Source: Takakia lepidozioides
Taxonomy: Eukaryota; Streptophyta; Takakiopsida; Takakiales; Takakiaceae
NCBI GenBank assembly: GCA_030704615.1
Contig: CM060734.1
Coordinates: 61,458,042 to 61,522,041, forward strand
Direction of reading: 5' to 3'
Length of the DNA stretch: 64,000 bases
Position 1 is the first letter of the stretch. Each line of letters starts with the position of its first letter. This document shows positions 34,443 to 46,999 of the stretch, piece by piece. The notes beneath the pieces are model-generated. The model had not been told where the DNA came from, searched no databases, and saw nothing but the letters and a program-made list of their open reading frames with translations. The translations under genes were made by a program, and so were the position numbers.

Positions 34443-37230
34443 GATAGTGAGTCTCGGAAAGCGAACTGTGAATGTTGTGATAAATGGCTTCATCCATCTC
34501 CGACATAATGGACTGCTATTCTGCATCTAGCACTGCAGAATCACAAAAGACATCTACAAAATGTGCACCATTTTGGGGCCCCAGTGTCTTGGTGGGATTC
34601 CCTTATGTCTTTTTCATAACAAGTGATCATATGTGTTCGTTCCTTCAATTAAAAAATGTTTCCTGGCCCTTTGAGAGTGTTGGGTAAATTCACGGCCCCG
34701 GAAATTTATAGTCAGGTCTCAATTTGAACATGGAAGACATAGTATGTTCATGACAAGCAAAGATTGGGAAAGTAGAAGGTGTCAGTCAAGGTGGGAAGAC
34801 TGGTTGCAAGAGACTTCAAAGTGTCTTGTACAGTCAAGGATTTTGACAAAAGCCCTGCGGATTGTCTCAAAATGAGAAGTTCGCTGAGAACGCACTCCTA
34901 GATTAGAAAAGAATCTGATCCGAAATATATTGCTAGTAAGCCTCTATAAGGATTGAAAAAACTTGAGTGTGGACAGAATCCAGAGACAAGCAAAACAGGC
35001 AAGAAGCATGATTTTTTTTAATTTTGTTTTTAAAGGAAAATGTGATTCAACAGTTAAGCTCCTAAACTGGGAAGGTGGAGCAATGATATTATAAATCGGC
35101 TTGGACTCTTTCCCAGAAATTCCAGGCTGCTGTGGATTTGTGAATAAAGCGGTACAAAATTCTCGGAATTCCAAGGAGATTCAACAGCACTGCGATTTAG
35201 ATCTAGACTTGCAGAGCCCACCAAAGGGAGGCCAAAGGAACCTAATAACATGTATACCCCTTACATTCCTTATGTAGTCTTTGGAGGCGGTGGTGGAGTC
35301 TTGTAGAAGGGGCCCACCGCCCTCCCATTGACCCTCCTACTTTCACGCTATCCTTAGGCGCACAGGTGCTTGCACTCTGTCCAGCCATTTCCCTCCTCTC
35401 CAAGCCTCTCGCGTCCCCACGTTATTTGTTCTTCCCACAGTGTCAGGTTGCCTAACCGTCCCAAACTGGGCAAATGAGTTGGGGTACATAGTGGACCTTT
35501 GTGCATTCTCCACGATGGTTTGGAGTCTGGAGTCCCATGGAGGAACCTGGATGGAGGTAATCCACCAGCTGTAAGTGACAAGAATGGACTTGGATATGGC
35601 CGTCACACTTAAGTCGGGGCTGAGCCTCCCAAGCCCATAGCATTGTCAAGTTGTGCGGAGTTGTTCAAAAGAGTCATTGAATTTCTTTACGGCGTGATCC
35701 ACCCGAACAACCGGCCGGATTCCGCTTGGAGTGAACCTTTATCCACTCTGAATCTCAAAGTATCTATAAGGAAAAACTTAGACTATAAGCGGAAATATCT
35801 ATATAGAATCTCTATTGTAAGAAGATAATTGTTCAGCCTTCCAGAAATAGACATGTGGATTGGATGAAGAGAGGACAAGTGTCACCAAGTCAGTTTGGCA
35901 GAGATGAACGTGGCTGTACATGGATGAATGTGTAATTGCCCCGAAGCTCCAAACGAAGCAACGCTGCGGCGCGATGGCGATGGCGAGGCGACAAAGGAGG
36001 TGATCTGCTCACGGGGCCCTCGTTCTGCCTCCTTCTGCCTTCCTTGGAGGAGATGGAGAGCAGATGGTGGTCGAGGCATGTATATAGTGTTCTGGGATAA
36101 TTCCTTTCGAAGATTCTTTGTTTGCAGGGGCTTGACTTGGGGTGGTGTACTGTACTGCCTGAATCTGCAACTTTCTGCAGCTCCCTGATCTTGGCGTTGT
36201 GCGAGAGTATCTAGAGAACGCGCCGCAAGGCAGATAGATTTCGTGGATCAGATTGAGAGAGAAGATCTTTTCAGAATGTCGATCTAATTCTGAAGTCTAC
36301 TTCAGCTGCTGATTTTTGTATTGCTTTGAATCTGGATAGATCAGATCAGATAGCTACAGTACCTTCCTCCTCGGGCGAACTTAATGTCCCCAAGTGAGTT
36401 ATGAAGTTGGCATGAGAAAAAGAAAGAGCATCAAACCACTATATTCTTCAACTTCATGATCGGCTTCCTATTCTGGATCAGGACTGTCAAACATAGTCCC
36501 TCTTAATTAGAGAGAGAGACTAGAGAGTCATCAGCAGATTTGAACCATGTTTCGTGAACGTAGTTTCAACCTTTTTTTGTAGAGTACAGAAACTCTCGAT
36601 CACTCAATACGTAAACCAGGCTGGAGTGTATTGTAGCATGAGCACATTGTCAAGAAGTTTCTAGATAGTCAATTGATCTGAAGTTCTGCGAGCTTTCAAA
36701 GATCTCGCTATCAAGAATTTGTCTCCAGTCGATAGGCCAGCTGAACTCCGGTTAAATCGTCAAAGAAACTCCTCTTCAACTCCTCTAGATAATTAACACA
36801 GATCATGTCACATCAATCCACTATCCAAGCTGATAGTACCTCAGTGTACAAGTGTAGACCATTTAGATATCGATAATCATGCGCTGAACTAAGTACTAAA
36901 TTACTGTAAACATTAAGCCAAGCCGGGAGCAAGCTGGTTGATCAAGTCTCAAGGACAAGATTCACATCAGGGGATATATCAACTGAATGCACAGATGAGC
37001 TGAAAACAGAGACGAAATAAGCCTCAATTATGCGAGCTCCTCCTGAACGACTCTAGCTCGCACATGTAACTTCAATTGCATCAGCTGAGCGCCTGGAATC
37101 GAAATTCGTTAGTGCAGGACACTGAAATCCTTTTTCTTAGGTTGCGTGCAGGAGAGCAGGCACTACGAACTCTAAAACTAGATCTGCCCATAGCTGTTCT
37201 AGTCCAGCTGCTTTGTGTAATCCACCGAGG
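34443..37230. other. Gene-poor gap before the ankyrin-kinase
   Basis: No coding region recognised. The 3' part must carry the promoter and 5' UTR of the kinase gene. A CT/GA-rich, AT-rich character prevails, and open frames here are short and unconvincing. Confidence 0.5.
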
Positions 37231-40200
37231 ATGGACGGAATCCCGCCATCCACCGCTGTCAGAGATCAGACGCACGGACATACAGTTAGAGAACTGCTTC
37301 GAATGGACGAGAAGATTGGACGATTCCTGTACTGGGCCAGCAAGGGGGATACAGCAGCAGTGAAACGGATGCTGGAAGAGGGCATGGATATTAATGCGAA
37401 AGATTACGATTTGCGCACAGCCCTTCATCTTGCCGCTAGCGAGGGCCATGCCAATGTAGTGGAGCTGCTGCTTAACAATAAAGCCGATCCCAATCCGACC
37501 GATCGTTGGGGAGATACAGTGAGCCCCTGATTCTTGAAGAAATTTGTGCCCTTGTGTGACTGCTGCGAGGATAGAACCAGTCTTCTAGATTGGCGGCCTA
37601 GCCCGAGAGAGATTGACGCTGGTGCTGACCCCATGTTGAGCCCATGTTGGTCCTTTTTGTTCCTTTTTTGTCTCGATGATCCGCACGCGGTTTACGGTTG
37701 TGGGGTTTGCTTTGTGACTGCAGCCATTGGCAGATGCTCTGCGCTACAGCTATGCGGATATATGCACATTACTGGAGGGAAAAGGTGGCGTCATTACGGT
37801 ACTCACACTTTCCCTCGTGCAACTCGCCTTTAAGTACAGCGTACATGTGCATCCTGAATGTACCTGCTGTGGATACTCGTATCTTTCTTCTAGATGTAGA
37901 TCTTAAGTGATCTGTGAAGCTTTTTGGGCCATAGGCAGTAAGTCCTCAGATCAATTGTCTCCCTCGAGGCCTGCATTGATTCTGACTACTTACACCCAGA
38001 TATACAGTGGATACTTTCACTCTCTTCACATTTAGTATTACGTCATTATATGACACTGAAAAAGCTACTCTCGAAAGCAGATCTAAGTTAGGATTGACAG
38101 ATCATGTGACGATTTCGTTGTACAAGATCTCTCTTGTACAGTGAAAGCCTATCAACTCGTTATTTTACTTTTCGGGACTTCTGGAATTGATAATCCTGCC
38201 CGGCATTCTCAGTTTGATATGTTTTGATTGACAGGGAGATGACGGGCCACTTGAATGTGAAATGGATCCTTCTGGGCTGGAAAGATTCATCAGTGAGGTA
38301 AGCTTGTTCGACCGTGCTGCTGGTGCCTGGGGGTAGTCCATTGGTGTACACACGCTAGAAGTTTAAGGTCAAGATTATAAGCTGCGAGCTGATCTACAAA
38401 CTAGTGACAGTACTCTGTTCACAGCATGTACATGTATGTTGATTCTAGAAAGAAAAAATTTCATGGTAGGCTCCATCGTTCAGGCTCAACTTATAAGAGA
38501 TGATCTCCAGGGAGAAAGTGTAATGTGCACAGTTAGGGAGAAAGTGTAATCTGCACTAACTGTGCACAACACTTGAGTTTCACGATTCTAGATAGGTCTC
38601 GATGTGTGGCAGATTGAATGTCAACGAAGCCAGGAGGAAGAAACCGCCCGATTGCACAAGTTTCTGGACCAGACAGCCCGTTTGTTGTACTGGGCCAGCA
38701 GGGGCGACGTAGCTGAGGTGGAGAAGATGGTGGAAGAGGGGGTCCTATTGGATATGGCTGATTACGATGGACGAACTGCTCTTCACCTTGCAGCAAGTGA
38801 GGGCCATGCCCCGCTTGTGGAGATGCTGCTGAGTAAAAAAGCTTTCATCAACCCCATCGATCGCCGGGGTAGTACGGTCAGTACGTCGTCCATGCGTTCA
38901 GATTTGATCTGCAGAGCTTGGAGTGAACGAGCTTGTCTGGTTTCTTGATCTGCTCGTGCATGAATGTATGTAAATATATGTAGATTGTGGAATCATTCTT
39001 TCACATCTGTTCAGTAGGCAGGACCTTTCAACTGCCTGGATCACCACTGGAGAAGAACAAAGAGAAAAACCTTCCCTAGAGCACTAGTTGTTACACTCTG
39101 TATGATGGCCAGAGTCTCTGCAGAGTCAAGTCATTGATGGATGCTGTTTTTGAAGATGTTCGAGCGAACTTGAGTGTTGTGTGTGTTTGCACGTACGGTG
39201 TAAGTGCATTGTTTGGTCTTGAAGGCATGCGTAAGCTGACGCCTCTTTAGATGATCGAAACTTCAAGGAGCATATCTGACCGGTCGCATGCAACCTGAAA
39301 GATAGTCAGGAATCATGCTACAGGTCCGAAAGATAGTCAGATAGTATCATGGCTTTAAATGTTAGGATACTTGTCTGTTGGTGCAGCCATTGGCTGATGC
39401 TCGGAGGTATCAGCATGCGGAGGTCATCAGAGTGCTCGAGGCTGAGGGCGGCTCGGTTGCGGTATGAACTTTATTCTCTGAAACTTGTTTTGAACGGGGC
39501 TCATGAGCTGGGTGACTCTTATTCTTTCTGCGTAATTTGGACTCAGACGTTCTCTCAAAGATGAACTTGATGCTACAGTCCCGTAGTCCCGTATAGTTTG
39601 CTTTCAGACTTCGATTCAAACCTGTTATCTTCAGCCCTGGCACTGGGGTCTTAAATAAGACCTGTAGGTCAGGGGAAGGCCCACAGAGGTGTCTCCCAGG
39701 TTAACTCCCAGTCTTGTACAAATATACTCATGATTATCGCCCTGTGTCCTGCAAGGTTCTTGCGCATTCAATCGCATCCGTCCTGGACAAAGTGTTTTTT
39801 CCCCCGCAGGGTAAAGCATAGAACCAAAAACCCTCCGAGGAGGAAGAAAGCAACTAGGAGGCAGGCGTCCTGGAGTTAGCCAATTGACTAGTTAGCCCTG
39901 TCGTGGCTTAATTTAGAGTACCTTGACAGCAACTGGTCATTGAACAGTGTGAGGAGTGCCCGATGTGCTAGGCAGACTAAATTACCTTTAGGATGTACAA
40001 TATGCATGTGAGGTACCATCTTCAGGACTTGTGTATATCGTGTAGCATATGGGGCTTGAGGTGGCATGGCTGTGTCACCAGGGAGACTTGAGATACGGTC
40101 CTCCAACGCCTGGTGGAACTTACCCACTTGCTTATTATGAGATTGACCCCAAGGAGCTGAAATTTATGAAAGACAAGGTCATCAACAAGGTACAAAGGTT

Positions 40201-43200
40201 GTCCCTTTTTGTGGAAGAAACTTGTAGATATAAAGTAGCCATTTTGTGGGCCATGCGGAGGATCGCCAATGCAAAAAATTCCGTAATTCATAGATTTGAC
40301 GGATATGGCCAGATCTGGGCTCTTAGGTGGTCACTTTGGAAAGGGGGTGTTCCATTTTGAGTAACAGGAGTCAGATTCATGTGAAAGGTAAGCTTGTCAA
40401 ATGTCTGATTTCCTTAGTTACACTGGCAGGGTGACTTTGCGGAAGTTCGGTTGGCGACTTGGCGAGGCACAAAGGTTGCAGCTAAGATAATTCTGAGCAA
40501 TTTTTCATCACAGCCTGGAGTTGTGTAAGCTCTTTGATCTTCATGTGTTGAATTATCATGTTGTGGATGCCATCATTCTATACGCCTGTGGGATGCCTGC
40601 CTGAACTTACAGACATAACAGAGAAACGAAACTTCAAATCCTTCTCCCATGTTATGTTTTAAATCAGTTCATTGAGGATCTGGGTCTTTGGATTCAGCTT
40701 TATCCTTGAACGTTATGAATGACAATGGCTGTTGTTTGCATGCAGAAAAAACTTCACCAGAGAGCTGGTACTGCTGCAGCTCCTGCGCCACCCTAATCTT
40801 GTGCTATTTATGGGGGCCATCTACACAAGCCGATCTCATATCTTAGTCATGGAGTACCTACCAAAAGTAATGTGTCCTTCCCTCTTGCTTCCATATTCCA
40901 TTTGTCTCCCTTGTCCCCCTTGCAGTCTGATGCCATCTTTTCATCAACGTTCTTAGAGCAAGATCCGTGTTTAGCTCAATTGGACATAGAGGACCAATAT
41001 GTATATTATGGTTTGTTGTAAACGAAATGCACAGAGAGGATAGTGTTGGGAGATATTGATATTTCTGCTCAGATAAGTATCTCTTTAGTTGTGCAGAACA
41101 TCGCTCGCCTGCGTTGATGCCTTTGGAGTGCGTGGAATGATCTCAGAGTAATGAATTAATTACAAGGCGACCTACATGTGTTTTCTCATTTTGCTTGTGG
41201 TTTGATCTGCAGGGGACTCTACAAAGCATGATACGAAAAGGCCGGATTGAAGCTAAGAGGGCTTTGCGCTATGCACTTGACATTGCTCGGTATGAGATTC
41301 TTTTCGCGCTGTTGAACTCAACCTGATGTAGGAACATGCTCTCCAGTGATGACTTGAGTGAAGTGTAGAGTGATGTGAATACTAAGAACCTCTCTCTCTC
41401 TCTCTCTCTCTCTCTGCTACCCACTCAATGGCTTTCCCGCTCAAACTGGGCGCGGGGTCAATGGCCACAAGGCTACGGCAAACAACGTCTTATGAGTACA
41501 ATCTCTTCTACCCACTCTTGGCACTAGACTGAAAGTTAAACTCGGGCAGGAAGCCTACCTTTGAACAGCAAACAGAAGCAGAGAGGAAAGGGAGAGTGCA
41601 ATTGCCATTGTGTGGGCAACCTGAAGACAATATTCATTTTCGGATCCATTGTCCGGGGTTCTCTCACCAGAGAGATGCTCTCTTCAAATCTATCAAGGGA
41701 ATTGTACCTGTACCTCTGTTTACCAACTTTGAAACTCTCGAGGCTGAGCCAAAAACCCAGGCCCTTTTGGGGCCTAGTTATTGGGCAAACCACACACAGC
41801 AGATTGATGCTTGTGTGAAGGGATTTCTAGAGGATATCTGGAAAACCCGGATCAATTGTTTATTCCAAGGTAAGTCTTACTACTGGCGTCAGCCCCTGAC
41901 AAAGGTAGGTTCTGTCCCTTTGTGTTCCGTTCAAACTGGGCGCGGGGTCAATGGCCACAAGGCTACGGCAAACAACGTCTTATGAGTACATTCTCTCTCT
42001 CTCTCTCTCCCTTTTTTCCGCTCAAACTGGGCACGGGGTCAATGGCCACAAGGCTACGGCAAACAACGTCTTATGAGTACATTCTCTCTCTCCCTTTCCA
42101 AACACGACATACTACGAAGCACCATTTCATTTCATTTCTCTTACTATGACGTTATAAAGTGCCATTTCATTTCATTTCTCTTTCTTTGCAGTCTATTGCT
42201 GCACATGGAAAGTGAAAATTAAATTCTCTCTTCTTTTATTGCCCTTTATACTATGAGATCTGTGGGAGAACTGTCTATTCCGCGGAACCCAATCTCTCAC
42301 TGAAGTCTGCCAGTATGAGGATCAGAAATGCCTTGGCCCTTTGGCAATCCCTTGAGCAGTAGTTGCTTCTGGGCTTTTGGCTGTGGTTTTGTCTCTTCTT
42401 TCTTGTTTTTCCCTTTTGTCCCATAAGCTCGTTGAGCTTTCTGCGGACGTTATAAAGTGCTATTTCATTTCATTTCATTTCTCACTCCTCTCATTATAAC
42501 GTTCCATTTCATTTTATTCTCCCTGCCCACTAGGAAGTCTATTGCCATTGGGTAGACTTGACCTAGGAGCAGATTAAAGTCTCTGTCACTAACGCCGGCC
42601 TTCTGACCTCGTGCCTATGTTTGTTTGACCTGAAGCGCTATACTTTGGGTATGGTAGTACATTGGATTTGGTGGGAGAGAATGGGGCCTCTCCCTCCTTA
42701 GAAAATGTTTACGTGGATCATTCCCTGCAGCTCCTTCGGAGTGATGATCTCTGAATGGTAACAAGCGGATCCTTACCGCTTGGGAGCAGCCCCTCTGCTC
42801 AAAGTAGGTAAGTGCATGCTTGGAACCTGGGCTAGGGTTATCCCCTTTAAACCTTCAGCTTGCAAAATATGGAAAGTCCCTTGAAAATTCTCTGGCTACT
42901 GTCTGTAATCCCCAGGATGATTCCTGGGAATTAGTCACTTATGCCAAACCTAGAGCTTCATGTTTAGTTTTTGGGGTGAATCCCAGTATGGAAGATGTCT
43001 CCTTTAAAACTACTTTCCCAATTGTAGGCTTGGATCATGTGGCTCATGGCACCATCTCAAGACTTGGTATCAGAAGTGCATTGAAGGTGACAATGTCTAA
43101 AAATGCTACAAGTAGAGGTTCACTTCAAATTAATCTCAGAGAAGTTTGACCCTTGACTGGTTGGAGAGCGATCTTAGACATTGGTGATTCAATGAGGCGC

Positions 43201-46200
43201 TTGGGGAAACAGTCAAGGATGGGGACTTTCAACTGAAAGTTTCCAATCCGTTTGAAGGCCTGGAAGAGGTTGACCCAGAAGAGTCAGACATGCTTTGCGT
43301 GCAGGGATTGATCTATGCGTGGTTGAAGGATATGGCATGCTCAATGGCATGACAACCCTCAAAGTCTACACGAGACGATCAAAGCCTACATGCAATGTAA
43401 CAGTCCCACCAATGCAGAATTGCAGGATGTCTAGGAGCATTCAGAAGCAACCTAGACGTCAGACAATTCAAAGTGGCAAGCAAATGGCATTCACATTTTC
43501 TCTCTGGATTCGAGAGACTTAGCATGGTTGGAATTGTCGCCTCACACAGCAGATGCGTACGCCAAGGCAGACCTAATAACGTTGCAAAGCATGGTTCTTT
43601 TAACTTCAGTATTAATCCCTCTGCAGTGGAAAAACTTAGTGAGACCCAAAGCTTTGCATTTAGCTGATTGAATCACTTAAATATGTATATGTGTACCCCA
43701 GTTACAGCTGGAGGAAACCAAGATATGTATGTGAAGGGAGTACAGCAATCTCTTCACTATCCCATTTCCATTTGAGATCCCGTCCTCCCTCCCTATCGTG
43801 CCATTTATAGCCATTGACATCCCCAACTAGCTTATCTGAAGTTTCTCATTTTTCTCGTGGTGCTCAAAGAAAGCATGTCGGTGTGTTCCAGAACATCTCA
43901 TGTGGTTGTTAGGGGCAAGTTCGCCATACCTCCCTTAAGCTCTGGATGTGATGAATTCAAGGTCAGATGGCGGGGTCAGTTGAACTGCATGTCTAATACC
44001 AGATACCTAAGATAATCAACACGATTGCTTGGAATCAAGACCGTCCTGTTAAACAGGCTAAGTCTTTGCATAAAAGGGTAGAAGAGATTTTCAAGTATCT
44101 GAATATTAGTCCAGAAGAATTGACCCTACTGAGGGGGTTGTGTCCAAAGCCCATGTCTGATGCCCAAAGACTGTCTGATGAAAATGAAGTTAGGCATAAA
44201 ACTTCCCTGAACTTGTTTCCAGTCTGTGACGTGGGCAAGGACCTTAAGGATGATCTGAAGGGCCTACCTACCCTCGGCACTAGACTGAAATTTACTCTCG
44301 GGACAGGAACCTACCTTTGAACAATAAACAGATGCAGAGATGAAAAGGAGATTGTAATTGCCTGATGTGTGGGCAACCTGAAGACAATATCCATTTTCTG
44401 ATACATTGTCCTGAGTATCCTCACCAGGGAGTGACACTCCTCAGGAACATCAAGAACATGGTTACTACACCTCTTTGCACCAGCTTTCAAAATATTGAGG
44501 CTGAGCCTAAAGCCCTGGCCATGTTGGGATCCAACTTTTGGGCTGCTCACGCACTGCAGATCGATGCTTGTGTGAAGGGCTTTTTATATCAAGGTAAGTC
44601 ACATTACTGGAGTGAGCCCCTCACAAAGGTAGTGCTATTCCCTATGTTTCCATCCAAACTGGGCACAGGGTCTATGGCCACAATGCTTCCTCTGCCCTGT
44701 ACCCAGGTCAATGCCAATAAAGCTCATACAGTGGCAAGCTTGCCCGCATTCTAACGAGGGGTTTTAAGATTTTGGCTGCTTGTTGAGCTGGGCCCCACAT
44801 TCTTTCTTGTATCCTGCTTACTTTTGTCCCATAATGTCTCGGACATTTCTATGGACATTATTATAAGTTTGTTGTTTCTTTCTGTGGGTTTCCGCATGCC
44901 TCCAAAGTACCTCTGGACCAGGCAATTGACCTTTCCACTCCAAGGTTTGTTACATTTATTCCTTTTGTATCAAATGTCTACAGGTGGCAGTGTACATGCA
45001 ATCTTTTTAGGAGCTGCTCTGGTCCAATTTTCTCGAGTCTGATGATATGAGTGTGCGTGCAGAGGGGTGAACTATTTGCACGAGCACAAACCGGTGGCCA
45101 TTGTACATCTCGACCTGACACCGGAGTAAGCATGGACGCCTTTAGTCCACTAGGCTCTCTCTTGTTTGAAAAGCCTGGTGCAAGCTCCCAGACCAAAATT
45201 CAACTTCGATCAATCTTGTATAGGGTTCTAAAGATGGTCTATCCCCGCCTCCTTCTCCCCAAGTGCTCATTGTCTCAAGATTGCTTTTGCTGGATCAGAA
45301 GTCTACAGTTTTCTCATTCCTTTCTTTTGGGGCAGACATATCTTACAGGATGAATCAGGCCACTTGAAGGTGGCAAATTTTGGGTTGATAAAATTGTTGC
45401 CAGACACAACAGGAAAGGGATGTTATGATGTCCACAAAAGACTTCGAAAGACGGAGTCTTGTAAGTCATGTCGAACCTGCAGCTTGTCCTTTCAAACACG
45501 TACAGTTTAAACAAAGAAAAGTCTGTATAAGGTCCACAGGAAGCTCAAAGATCTCATGGGACAAGGAAGGAGAAACCACTTGAGCAGAGAGATAATGTAC
45601 TCAAAAGATGTTTTCCTTAGCCTTGCACATGGCCATAGACCCTGCCCCCAGTATGGGCGGAACAAGGGGGAACAGACACTACCTTTGTGAGGGGCTCTCT
45701 TGCAAGGAGACCAGAGAACACTCCGCAAGGACAACACATTTGACCTGTAGTGGGACTAAGTCAAGTGATATAAACATTTTGTTCGGGCTTTCCAGATTTC
45801 CTCTAGATTAAAGCCCATCACAAGCATCAATCTGCTATGAAACAATCAGAGAGCAAGAGTGAGAGAACTATGTATCTGAAAGTGTGTTGCTACTGCATGA
45901 GGGTTCTGCAGACGGGTACATGGCCCCAGAGGTCTTTCGACGGGAGCCCTATGACAAAAGTGCTGATGTGTTCTCCTTTGCTATCATTCTCCAGGAGGTA
46001 TGGCCAGCCTCATCTTTCTTTCCAGTATCTACTGACCAGTGAACTGGCACATCTGCCCATGCCCAAGGTCCCATTGATACATGAGCACTATTGGTTTCCC
46101 TGTACATGGATCAAAATGCATTTTGGAACCTTGGGTACTTTGATGTAGACTAGTGGAAGGGTTTCACTAGGTTTCCAGGGCACTTCAAAACATTTTAGGA

Positions 46201-46999
46201 ATCCCTTTGGAGAGGGAATGAATAGACCCAGATGTCTGCTAGGCCTCATTTACAGGCGCATTGATGCAATGTCTTGGAGTGTGTGACAGATGTTTGAGGG
46301 CTCTTCTAGCAAATTGAATACCCTAGATCCTCGAGTTGCAGCTGAAGAGAGGGCGGTGCATCATAAGCGGCCTGATTTGTCCGAGAAAAACTACCCAACT
46401 GGCATGAAAAAGTGAGTCTCTCTCCTTGTGCTGATTGTCGACACTGAGAAATCTTAACGGCTGGTGAACTTGTAGATACAGCCAAATCCGTGCACAGTTG
46501 CAAGTGGCTGAGCCTTTGCACTGAGCAGTTTATCAATTGATGCAGTTGATTTGAAAGATAATGTCTTGCTCACATCCGTTCCTCACGAAGGTCTAGATAA
46601 AGTCCTGCTGAGGCCATTTAATTTTTCCTCGGAGGGCAACCTCTTCCTTGTCTTCCTACCTTTGTTAGATTTCTCTTTTAAATTTCACTCCAACACTACC
46701 ACCCACACCCTCAGAGGTTTCAGAAGGCCTGCTATACTTTTTGTAAAGTGTACTCATGACTGTACGAAGAGAGGAAGATAATCCACATGGGTTTGGGAGA
46801 GTCCACATCAAGTGGTCCAGTCCATGGGAACCTGTAAAAAATGTGGAGCTCCTCTGCTTGCAGACTGATCCAAGAATGCTGGCACGAAAACCCTGCTAAA
46901 AGGCCATCATTTGAAGAAATTACCAAGCGCTTGCATGAAATGCAGAAGATTTCCTTCTGCGGAGGACGAGAAGTGCGGCAGCGATGTTGCATCCTGTAG
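37231..46999 (+). CDS. Ankyrin-repeat protein kinase, integrin-linked/RAF-like group, probable pseudokinase
   Basis: Exons: 37231-37518, 37724-37798, 38235-38297, 38613-38876, 39387-39461, 40082-40189, 40430-40524, 40746-40866, 41213-41289, 45063-45125, 45224-45236 (13 nt), 45349-45460, 45912-45997, 46290-46411, 46864-46999 (TAG); phases agree throughout. Two ankyrin blocks come first (LRTALHLAASEGHANVVELL and GRTALHLAASEGHAPLVEML), then YYEIDPKELKF and the kinase: a degenerate Gly loop GDFAEVRLATWRG, VAAK with the beta-3 Lys, TRELVLLQLLRHPNLVLFMG, catalytic loop VHLDLTPEVLKM, VANFG in place of DFG, GYMAPEVF, DVFSFAIILQE, IQECWHENPAKRPSF. The protein ends in RQRCCIL, a CaaX-type end. The order fits plant ILKs. 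Asn and Asp of the metal site are replaced, so ordinary Mg-ATP catalysis is doubtful. No stop inside. Confidence 0.9.
41390..42540 (+). mobile_element. Nested LINE 3' ends in the kinase intron
   Basis: A CT run (41394-41415), then a 3' UTR piece (about 41450-41500), then a longer copy (about 41520-42010) coding PLCGQPEDNIHFRIHCPGFSH, LEAEPKTQALLG, QQIDACVKGFLEDIWKTR and FQGKSYYWRQPLTKV. Another 3' UTR copy follows (about 42020-42090), then ATTTC-tailed ends at about 42128, 42165, 42421-42482 (with the stem-loop) and 42500. All are on the plus strand. The part 42180-42360 matches the CPLYYEI/GTQ/EDQKC block of the copies in DNAI3, now broken. Confidence 0.8.
42541..44880 (+). mobile_element. 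Degenerate LINE-like body and 3' end in the kinase intron
   Basis: At 44040-44330 the plus strand reads KRVEEIFKYLNISPEELTLL and LPTLGTRLKFTLGTGTYL; at 44360-44640 CGQPEDNIHFLIHCPEYPHQ, FQNIEAEPKALAMLGSNFW and LQIDACVKGF, paralogous to the 41.5-kb copy. The 3' end has TTTTGTCCCATAATGTC, the stem-loop AATGTC-TCG-GACATT and GGACATTATTATAAG. The earlier part (42.8-43.7 kb) holds broken frames such as NPFEGLEEVDPEESDMLCVQ that may be its upstream ORF; that assignment is tentative. Confidence 0.65.
45520..45830 (-). mobile_element. LINE 3' fragment between kinase exons, minus strand
   Basis: The reverse complement shows CCCCTCACAAAGGTAGTG, GGGTCTATGGCCATG, TTTTGAGTACATTATCTCTC and then TTGTCCCATGAGATCTTTGA. 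So the CT-type 3' UTR and the GTCCCAT-stem part occur in one element, in that order. It lies between exons 45349-45460 and 45912-45997. Confidence 0.7.

Noticed and set aside
35343-35606. Overlapping minus-strand ORFs upstream of the kinase
   Set aside because: Three frames open at once over the same stretch, no motif, no partner exons.
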